Origin: Catellatospora sp. KI3
Lineage (GTDB): Bacteria > Actinomycetota > Actinomycetes > Mycobacteriales > Micromonosporaceae
Assembly (NCBI RefSeq): GCF_029948125.1
Contig: NZ_JASAMB010000009.1
Span: 62,001-126,000, forward strand
Direction: 5' to 3'
DNA: 64,000 nt
Part shown: positions 14,381 to 24,844 of the stretch, piece by piece
How the letters are laid out: every line of letters starts with the position of its first letter
Position numbering within the stretch: the stretch's first letter is position 1
Translations under genes and position numbers: made by a program
The notes under the pieces: generated by a model
Database searches by the model: none
Told to the model about the DNA's origin: nothing
What the model saw: the letters and a program-made list of their open reading frames with translations, nothing else

Positions 14381-14812
14381 GTGGCCACGACCCTGGACTT
14401 CGAGCAGATGCTCCGCGGGGCCGCGCTACGAGTCACCCGGCCGCGGCTGGCGGTGCTGGGCGCGGTGTTCGCGCATCCGCACGCCGACACCGACGCGATC
14501 ATCGGGGCGGTCCGTGCGGACCTGCCCGAGGTGTCCCACCAGGCCGTGTACGACTGCCTGCACGCGCTGACAGCCGCGGGCCTGGTCCGCCGCATCCAGC
14601 CGTCCGGTTCCACGGCCCGCTACGAGTCGCGGGTCGGGGACAACCACCACCACATGGTGTGCCGGTCGTGCGGGCTCATCGCCGACGTCGACTGCGCCGT
14701 CGGCGAGGCGCCCTGCCTCACCGCGTCCGACGACAGCGGTTTCGTCATCGACGAGGCCGAGGTCGTGTACTGGGGCCTGTGCCCCGCCTGTTCCACCGGC
14801 GGCGACGCCTGA
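14381..14812 (+). CDS. furA: FurA, Fur-family peroxide/iron-responsive repressor
   Basis: The 143-residue Fur-family protein has a winged helix with LRVTRPRLAVLGAVFAHPHADTDAIIGAVRADLPEVSHQAVYDCLHALTAAGLV, the metal-binding HHHMVCRSCG region (Cys-x2-Cys) and a second Cys pair, CPAC, near the C-terminus, together forming the structural zinc site. The catalase-peroxidase gene follows 33 bp later. This arrangement is standard for actinobacteria, where FurA represses katG and itself and is released by peroxide. GTG 14381 matches known N-termini; a TTG at 14345 is part of the promoter and is rejected. Confidence 0.9.
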   Translation: MATTLDFEQMLRGAALRVTRPRLAVLGAVFAHPHADTDAIIGAVRADLPEVSHQAVYDCLHALTAAGLVRRIQPSGSTARYESRVGDNHHHMVCRSCGLIADVDCAVGEAPCLTASDDSGFVIDEAEVVYWGLCPACSTGGDA

Positions 14813-17077
<2,265 letters not shown>

Positions 17078-17092
17078 GCCGGAGCTCGATCG

Positions 17093-17133
17093 ACGGTGCC
17101 CGTCGCTGACCTGCGGTCGGCGGCGGGCACCGT
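17093..17133. terminator. terminator between katG and ligA
   Basis: A 10-bp perfect stem (17093-17102 with 17124-17133) with a 21-base loop lies between the convergent katG and DNA ligase genes. Confidence 0.65.
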
Positions 17134-17141
17134 CCGTGCGG

Positions 17142-19271
<2,130 letters not shown>

Positions 19272-19349
19272 TCAAGCTGCACCCAACATATCCGCAGGGT
19301 ATGACACTTTTTCCGGGCCGGAACGAGCCTGCGGAGCAACATTCTCGGC

Positions 19350-19802
19350 TCAGTCGGGAATGGATCGCACGGTCGTGAAGACCTTCAGGAGCAGGGCGTG
19401 CAGGCGGGTCCGCTCGGCCGCGGTGAGCCCGGCCAGCAGCTGCCGGTCCACGTCGGCGGCCGCGCGCGTCAGCTCGGCGAGCAGCTCGCGCCCGGGTCCG
19501 GTGAGGTCGATGAGGACGCGGCGGCGGTCGGCGTCGTCGCGGGTGCGCGCGATGTGGCCGCCGTCGGCCAGCTGGTCGATCACCTTCGCCATGTCGCTTG
19601 GGTCCACCCCCAGCCGCGCGCACAGGTCGCGCTGGGCGTGCGGGCCGAAATCGGCGAGTGCGGCGAGCACGGCCATGTGCCACAGCCGCAGCCCGCGAGC
19701 GGCGAGCCGGTCGGCGATGCGGTTGCGCCCGGCCTTGCCGGTCAGCGACAGAAGGTAGCTGTCGATCGAGGTCAGGGTGGGCGGCGGGTCGCGCGGGTCC
19801 AT
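19350..19802 (-). CDS. MarR-family transcriptional regulator
   Basis: The 150-residue winged-helix protein has the DNA-binding core LRLWHMAVLAALADFGPHAQRDLCARLGVDPSDMAKVIDQLADGGHIARTRDDADRRRVLIDLT, with the wing residues D-x-R-R-R typical of MarR. It diverges from the glyoxalase-like gene, and a perfect palindrome sits between the two starts, so it is probably the repressor of that gene and of itself. ATG 19802 is chosen. The reading frame extends to 19841, but that extension crosses the operator and would start inside it. Confidence 0.88.
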   Translation of the reverse strand: MDPRDPPPTLTSIDSYLLSLTGKAGRNRIADRLAARGLRLWHMAVLAALADFGPHAQRDLCARLGVDPSDMAKVIDQLADGGHIARTRDDADRRRVLIDLTGPGRELLAELTRAAADVDRQLLAGLTAAERTRLHALLLKVFTTVRSIPD

Positions 19803-19826
19803 GGTGCCGATTGTAGGGCACAACCT

Positions 19827-19848
19827 ATAGTGGGTCTGCACCCACTAT
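19827..19848. promoter_or_regulatory. MarR operator, perfect 9-bp palindrome
   Basis: ATAGTGGGT (19827-19835) and ACCCACTAT (19840-19848) flank CTGC. The site lies between the divergent MarR (start 19802) and glyoxalase-like (start 19863) genes, 14 bp before the latter. Confidence 0.88.
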
Positions 19849-19862
19849 TTTTGGAGCGAGTC

Positions 19863-20252
19863 ATGGACGCACTGCACCCCCGCCTGCTGGTCGCCGACTT
19901 TCCCGCCGCGTTCGGCTTCTACGAGGCGGTGCTGCCCGAGCTGGCGGGCGCGAAGCTCGCCGCGGGCGGGCCGGGCGGGCCGTACGCCAGCTGGGACGTC
20001 GACGGCCAGGGCCTGCTGTCGCTGTTCGACCGCCGGGGCATGGCCGCTGTCGTCGGCGGCGAACCCGGCGCGACCGGCCCGGTCATGCTGGTCTGCCGGG
20101 TGGGCGACGTCGACGCGGGCACGCGGCTGTGCCTCGCGCACGGCGCGACCCTCGTCGCGGCGCCGGCCGACCGGCCCGACTGGGGTCCGGGGCTGCGTAC
20201 GGCGCACCTGCGCGACCCCGAGGGCGTGCTGATCGAGCTCCAGTCGTACTGA
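19863..20252 (+). CDS. glyoxalase/VOC-superfamily protein
   Basis: The 129-residue single-domain VOC protein begins MDALHPRLLVADFPAAFGFYEAVLPELAGAKL (first beta-alpha-beta unit). The second unit ends TAHLRDPEGVLIELQSY, with the conserved DPEGxxIEL motif. VOC proteins are metal-dependent lyases, dioxygenases or drug-binding resistance proteins. His at residue 5 and the final Glu could be metal ligands. The ribosome site GGAGCGAG precedes ATG 19863. The MarR gene and palindrome upstream suggest induction by a toxic small molecule. Confidence 0.87.
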   Translation: MDALHPRLLVADFPAAFGFYEAVLPELAGAKLAAGGPGGPYASWDVDGQGLLSLFDRRGMAAVVGGEPGATGPVMLVCRVGDVDAGTRLCLAHGATLVAAPADRPDWGPGLRTAHLRDPEGVLIELQSY

Positions 20253-20260
20253 GGCCCGAG

Positions 20261-20300
20261 TCCGTGCCGGTCCCGGCTGCACCTCCGGGACCGGCACGGA
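20261..20300 (+). terminator. terminator after the glyoxalase-like gene
   Basis: A perfect 16-bp stem (20261-20276 with 20285-20300) with an 8-base loop starts 8 bp after the stop codon. It separates this gene from the five-gene operon downstream. Confidence 0.85.
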
Positions 20301-20396
20301 GCGTCGGTCACCAGTAGGCGAACGTGGCCACCACGGGACAGGTCGATCTGTTCGGCCGTGGGCGCAGGATGGCACGGCCGGCCTGGCGGTGATCGC

Positions 20397-20494
20397 ATCG
20401 TTGGACATCGTTGGACGCGGCGCCGGAGTGGAAAGTGTCGGGCGGCGCCGGTAGTTTCCACCGCGCCGCCGCAGCCGAACTCGGCCGGTGGAAA
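20397..20494 (+). promoter_or_regulatory. repeat-rich control region before the MoxR-vWA operon
   Basis: Two perfect tandem copies of ATCGTTGGAC occupy 20397-20416. They are followed by GTGGAAA at 20428-20434, its inverse TTTCCAC at 20455-20461 and GTGGAAA again at 20488-20494. No regulator gene is adjacent. These repeats lie within 125 bp of the first start codon and probably contain the operon promoter and a binding site. Confidence 0.5.
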
Positions 20495-20518
20495 CACCGA
20501 CGAGGAGGTGGATTGCGG

Positions 20519-21022
20519 GTGAATGCTGCCCTGACACCGTTCGAGCAGCGCAGCGCCGCGCGGGTGGTCGCCCCGGCCCGGCCGCGCAAGCTGGCCAAGG
20601 TGCCGTTCGTGGAGCTGGCCGACGGCCGCCTGCAGGGAGTCGTGTCGAGCGGTTCGGACATCGAGCGGGTGTACGTCTCCTCGCTGTCCGCCGCCGACCA
20701 CACGTTCCACTGCAGCACCAACAACAACCGCCCCTGCGGCGGCATCCGGCTCAGCGGCTGCAACCACCTGCGCGCCCTGGCCGACGAGGCGGTGCTGCAG
20801 TACGGCATCGACCGCGTCGCCCGCTACCTGCGCGCCGACCTGCCCGAGGGCGCGTCGACGGGCTGGGACGTGCTCGTGGCGGTCAAGGCCGGGCACGCGG
20901 TCACGCCGGGCGCCCCGGTGTTCGCGCGGTTCCTGCGGCACCTGGCGTACCTGGAGTTGTCCGCCTCCACCGAGCCGGTCACCGAGATGCACTGGTTCCC
21001 GGCGGGCGGGGCGGTGCGCTGA
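20519..21022 (+). CDS. SWIM-like zinc-finger protein, first gene of MoxR-vWA operon
   Basis: The 167-residue protein contains a Cys/His cluster C65-x7-C73-x7-C81-x-H83 within HTFHCSTNNNRPCGGIRLSGCNHL, preceded by a strand VYVSSLSAAD. This resembles a SWIM zinc finger (CxC...CxH) with wider spacing. SWIM zinc-finger proteins are regular members of MoxR-vWA-DUF5682 operons, which supports the call. The N-terminus is basic (ARPRKLAKVPF) and may bind nucleic acid. The GTG start 20519 follows GAGGAGG by about seven bases. Its stop codon overlaps the next start (TGATG), so the genes are coupled. Confidence 0.7.
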   Translation: MNAALTPFEQRSAARVVAPARPRKLAKVPFVELADGRLQGVVSSGSDIERVYVSSLSAADHTFHCSTNNNRPCGGIRLSGCNHLRALADEAVLQYGIDRVARYLRADLPEGASTGWDVLVAVKAGHAVTPGAPVFARFLRHLAYLELSASTEPVTEMHWFPAGGAVR

Positions 21023-22401
21023 TGCGGTTCGACCTGCTGGCCACGGCCCCGGAAGGCGTCGACGCGGCGTACGAGGTGGTCGCCGGCTTCGACGGGGCAC
21101 TGGTGCCGGGCCTGCTGCGGCCCGGCGCGGAGCAGATCACGGCCCTGCACGCGCTGGCCGCCGCGGTGGCGGGCACCCCGCTGTCCGGCCGGGCCGCCGA
21201 GGCGGTGGAGAAGACCGTGGCCGGCTCGATATCCGACGAGCACCTGGCGGCGCTGGTCGCGGCCCGCTCGGCGCTGCTGGGCGCCTGCCACGACGAGCTG
21301 CTGTCCCGGCTGGACGATGCTTCGGGGCATACCCGGCCGGGGTGGTCCGGTGCGGCCGCGGCCGCGACCGGGGGCGAGAACCTGCTCGCCGCGGCCCGGT
21401 CCTGGCTGTCCGAACTGGCCGTCGCGGGCTGGCGCGGCCTCGACCACGACCTGGTGTCGCACGCCGACCAGCTGATCCAGGCGCTGCTGTCCGACCCGGT
21501 GCTGCGCCGCCTCGGGCTGCTGCTCGACGGCTTCGCCGGTGAGCTGCGCGCCTGCGCGCCGGGCGCGACCATGCCCCGGGTGCCGGTACGCCGCTGGGCC
21601 GACCTGTGGTCGCGGGCGGTGCTGCTGGCGCAGCCGGGCGCGCTCGCGCCGACACCCGGCGGCACCGTCTCCGGGCGGCTGCTGCCGCTCGGCGTCGACC
21701 TCCAGGAGCACCCGACCGCGGTGCAGGCGCAGGTGCACGCGGTGCTGGAGACCGCCGACGGGGCCCGGCTGGTGCGGGCGAGCGTGTCCGCGCCGAAGGT
21801 CGACACCCTGGTCGGCCCCGGCACCTGGCAGCTGCTGCGTGGGCACTGCTCGCTGCTGGCGGCGGTCACCGAGCAGCGGGCGATGGACCTGACCGACATG
21901 CCGGTCACGGCAGGCGGCGACCTGCTGTGGTCGAACTCCCACGCGGCGATGGGCGCACCGGCCGACGCCTTCGCCACCGCCCGGGTGCAGCTCGCGACCG
22001 CCGCCGCACCCGCCGTCGCGCCGCTGGAGCGGCACCCGGTCCGCATCGCCGAACCGGTCCTCATCGAGGGCTACACCGCTGCGGCCACCGACGACGGCGT
22101 CACCCTCGCCCTGGCCGGGCTGGAACTGGCCGTCGACATCGACCGGCTGCACAACGCCGGTCCGCTCACCCCCGAGCTGGTCGCGGCCTCGACCGCCTGC
22201 CTGGGTCTGCTGCGCTGGGACGGCCGCTGGAGCATCCAGCCGATCGCGGTCGAGGCGCCGGTCAAGCGCAAGACCGCCGCCGTGCACGCCGGGGCCTGGG
22301 CAGGCGGCGCCACCGACGCGGCGGGTGCCAAGGTCGAGGCGGCCGCCGCCGACGCGGTGAAGGTGCTGCGCGAACGCGCGGGAAGGCTGCTGCGGCGATG
22401 A
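21022..22401 (+). CDS. unknown protein of the MoxR-vWA operon (459 aa)
   Basis: I do not recognise this family. The chain is soluble, Ala/Leu-rich and mainly helical in residues 1-180 (EQITALHALAAAVAGTPLSGRAAEAVEKTVAGSIS; LLAAARSWLSELAVAGWRGLDHD). A beta-rich middle follows (VSGRLLPLGVDLQEHPTAVQAQVHAVLE; WQLLRGHCSLLAAVTEQRAMDL), then a C-terminal helix with Ala/Lys/Glu repeats that could be a coiled coil (AGAKVEAAAADAVKVLRERAGRLL). It starts with ATG overlapping the zinc-protein stop and ends with ATGA overlap into the vWA gene, so it is an obligate operon member. In related operons this place is often taken by a DUF5691 protein, but I see no DUF5691 signature. Confidence 0.75.
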   Translation: MRFDLLATAPEGVDAAYEVVAGFDGALVPGLLRPGAEQITALHALAAAVAGTPLSGRAAEAVEKTVAGSISDEHLAALVAARSALLGACHDELLSRLDDASGHTRPGWSGAAAAATGGENLLAAARSWLSELAVAGWRGLDHDLVSHADQLIQALLSDPVLRRLGLLLDGFAGELRACAPGATMPRVPVRRWADLWSRAVLLAQPGALAPTPGGTVSGRLLPLGVDLQEHPTAVQAQVHAVLETADGARLVRASVSAPKVDTLVGPGTWQLLRGHCSLLAAVTEQRAMDLTDMPVTAGGDLLWSNSHAAMGAPADAFATARVQLATAAAPAVAPLERHPVRIAEPVLIEGYTAAATDDGVTLALAGLELAVDIDRLHNAGPLTPELVAASTACLGLLRWDGRWSIQPIAVEAPVKRKTAAVHAGAWAGGATDAAGAKVEAAAADAVKVLRERAGRLLRR

Positions 22402-23720
22402 CCACCGACTCCGACCTCAACCGCCGCCAGGTCCTCTACTGGCGGCTCATCGCCCGGCTGTTCAGCCGCGAGGAGCAGGCCACCCTGGAGCAGGCCAGCC
22501 TGGCCGTCGTGGAGGATGCGGGCCTGCCCGCCGCCCTGCTCGACCCACAGGTGTCGGTCGACACCATCGTGCAGCGGTTTCCCGACCTGGCGACCGAGTT
22601 CGACGGGCTGATGAAGCCGGAGACCACGGACGGCGAGCGCGACGGCGCCGCCGAGGTGCGCCGGGCCGCGCTGGCGGCGAAGCTGCTGCTCAACGTGTTC
22701 GACACCGGCTCGGGCCAGGTGTCGGCGACCAAGCTGGCCCGCTGGCAGTCCGACGCGGGCTGGCTGGAACGGGCGCTCGGGCAGGAGCCCGGCAGCCTGC
22801 GCCGCCAGGGCGGCGGGCAGGACGGCGGGGGTATGGGCACCACCCTCGGCGAGCTGGAGGGTGACCTGGTGGGCCGGATGCAGCTGCGCGAGGTGCTGGC
22901 CGATCCGAAGCTCGCCGCGCAGCTCACCCCGAGCATGTCGCTGATCGAGCAGCTGCTGCGGGACAAGTCCAACCTGTCCGGGGTGGCGCTGGCCAACGCG
23001 AAGTCGCTGATCCGGCGGTTCGTCGACGAGGTCGCGGCGGTGCTGCGTACGCAGGTGGAGCGGACGGCGGTGGGGACGATCGACCGCAGCGTGCCGCCCA
23101 AGCGCGTGTTCCGCAACCTGGACCTCGACCGCACCATCTGGAAGAACCTGACCAACTGGAGCCCCGAGGACCAGAAGCTCTACGTCGACAAGCTGTTCTA
23201 CCGGCACACCGCCAGCAGGACCACGCCGTCGCGGCTGATCGTGGTGGTGGACCAGTCCGGGTCGATGCTCGACTCAATGGTCAACTGCACCATCCTCGCC
23301 TCGATCTTCGCGGGGCTGCCGAAGGTCGACGTGCACCTGATCGCGTACGACACCAGGGCCATCGACCTGACCCCGTGGGTGCACGACCCGTTCGAGGTGC
23401 TGCTGCGCACCAAGCTCGGCGGCGGCAACGACGGCCCGATCGCGATGGCGATGGCCCGCCCGAAGATCTCCGAACCGCGCAACACGGCCATGGTCTGGAT
23501 CTCGGACTTCTACGAGTTCGACCGGTCCCAGCCGCTGCTCGACGGGATCACCGCCGTGCACCGCTCCGGTGTCAAGTTCATCCCCGTCGGGTCGGTGACC
23601 AGCTCCGGCCAGGGCATCGTCAACCCCTGGTTCCGGCAGCGGTTCAAGGACCTCGGCACGCCGGTGATCTCCGGCCACATCAGCAAGCTCGTGTTCGAAC
23701 TCAAGAACTTCCTGGCTTAG
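22398..23720 (+). CDS. von Willebrand factor A domain protein paired with MoxR
   Basis: The 440-residue protein has a helical N-terminal part with a Gly/Gln linker (RRQGGGQDGGGMG, about residue 135) and a C-terminal vWA domain. The metal-ion-dependent adhesion site is intact: D285-Q-S-G-S289 in IVVVDQSGSML, Thr in the DPFEVLLRTKLGGGNDG region, and the late Asp in AMVWISDFYEF. In MoxR-vWA systems this protein is the adaptor that presents a client to the AAA+ ring. It overlaps the upstream gene by 4 bp (ATGA) and ends 11 bp before the MoxR gene, whose ribosome site AGGAG is formed at its stop codon. Confidence 0.9.
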   Translation: MTTDSDLNRRQVLYWRLIARLFSREEQATLEQASLAVVEDAGLPAALLDPQVSVDTIVQRFPDLATEFDGLMKPETTDGERDGAAEVRRAALAAKLLLNVFDTGSGQVSATKLARWQSDAGWLERALGQEPGSLRRQGGGQDGGGMGTTLGELEGDLVGRMQLREVLADPKLAAQLTPSMSLIEQLLRDKSNLSGVALANAKSLIRRFVDEVAAVLRTQVERTAVGTIDRSVPPKRVFRNLDLDRTIWKNLTNWSPEDQKLYVDKLFYRHTASRTTPSRLIVVVDQSGSMLDSMVNCTILASIFAGLPKVDVHLIAYDTRAIDLTPWVHDPFEVLLRTKLGGGNDGPIAMAMARPKISEPRNTAMVWISDFYEFDRSQPLLDGITAVHRSGVKFIPVGSVTSSGQGIVNPWFRQRFKDLGTPVISGHISKLVFELKNFLA

Positions 23721-23731
23721 GAGAACCACCG

Positions 23732-24844
23732 ATGTCTGACATGCTGCGCGCCCCCGCCGAGACGAAGTACGCCGAGGAGCTGGACTGGCTGGAGTCGATC
23801 GACACCGGCCCGAAGCCGTTCTCGTGGCGCCTGTCCCCGCGCATGGTGCGCCTGTTCATCCTCGGCTCCGAGCGCGCCGACGGCCTGGACCGCGAGGTCC
23901 CGCAGAAGTGGTTCGGCGACCGCAGCTTCGTCGAGCGGGCCATCGTGACGCTGGCCTCCGACCGGGGCCTGCTGCTCATCGGCGACCCGGGCACCGGCAA
24001 GAGCTGGCTGGCCGAGCTGCTGGCCGCCGCGATCTGCCGCAACTCGACCCTGGTCGTGCAGGGCACCGCGGGCACCACCGAGGACCACATCAAGTACTCG
24101 TGGAACGTGTCGGCGGTCATCGCCAACGGCCAGTCCCGCGCCTCGATGATCCCGTCGCCGATCATGACCGCGATGGAGCAGGGCGTCATCGGCCGGTTCG
24201 AGGAGCTGACCCGCTCGACCAGCGACGTCCAGGACGCCCTGATCTCGATCCTGTCCGAGAAGTACGTCTCCATCCCCGAGCTCGACGACGACAACATCGT
24301 CTTCGCCAAGCCCGGCTTCTCCATCATCGCCACCGCCAACAGCCGCGACCGGGGGGTCAACGACCTGAGCTCGGCGCTCAAGCGCCGGTTCAACTTCGTG
24401 CGCATCCCGGTGGTGACCAACAAGAAGAGCGAGGCCGAGATCGTCCGGTTCCGCACCGTGGAACTGCTGCGCCGCCACCAGATCGAGCTGGACGTGCCGC
24501 CGACGCTGCTCGACATCCTGCTGCAGAGCTTCGCCGACCTGCGTGCCGCCGCCGCGTCGGCGGGCAGCGACGACGAGAAGCTGGAGTCGGCCCTGTCGAC
24601 CGCCGAGCAGATCGGCGTGCTGGAGGACGCGATCCTGCACAGCAACTTCTTCGGCGACCGGTCCCTGCAGCCGCAGACCCTGGCCGGGTCGCTGGTCGGC
24701 TCGCTGGCCCGGCGCACCCCCGAGGACCTGGCCATCCTCAACAAGTACTGGCACGGCGTGGTCGAGCCGCGCAGCAAGGCCGAGGGCGGCCTGTGGCCGC
24801 AGTTCCTCGAAGGCGGCCGCGAAGCGATCAAGACCCTGTCGTGA
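23732..24844 (+). CDS. MoxR-type AAA+ ATPase
   Basis: The 370-residue AAA+ protein has Walker A GDPGTGKS at 84-91, Walker B in GVIGRFEELTRS (about 151-162), sensor 1 in FSIIATANSRDRGVNDLS (about 196-213) and an arginine-finger region SALKRRFNF (214-222). The N-terminal 60 residues (ELDWLESIDTGPKPFSWRLSPRMV) are specific to this subfamily. MoxR ATPases form rings that remodel or load cofactors into client proteins together with vWA partners. Here the vWA gene lies just upstream and the DUF5682 gene overlaps by 4 bp (GTGA), so all three are made together. Confidence 0.93.
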   Translation: MSDMLRAPAETKYAEELDWLESIDTGPKPFSWRLSPRMVRLFILGSERADGLDREVPQKWFGDRSFVERAIVTLASDRGLLLIGDPGTGKSWLAELLAAAICRNSTLVVQGTAGTTEDHIKYSWNVSAVIANGQSRASMIPSPIMTAMEQGVIGRFEELTRSTSDVQDALISILSEKYVSIPELDDDNIVFAKPGFSIIATANSRDRGVNDLSSALKRRFNFVRIPVVTNKKSEAEIVRFRTVELLRRHQIELDVPPTLLDILLQSFADLRAAAASAGSDDEKLESALSTAEQIGVLEDAILHSNFFGDRSLQPQTLAGSLVGSLARRTPEDLAILNKYWHGVVEPRSKAEGGLWPQFLEGGREAIKTLS

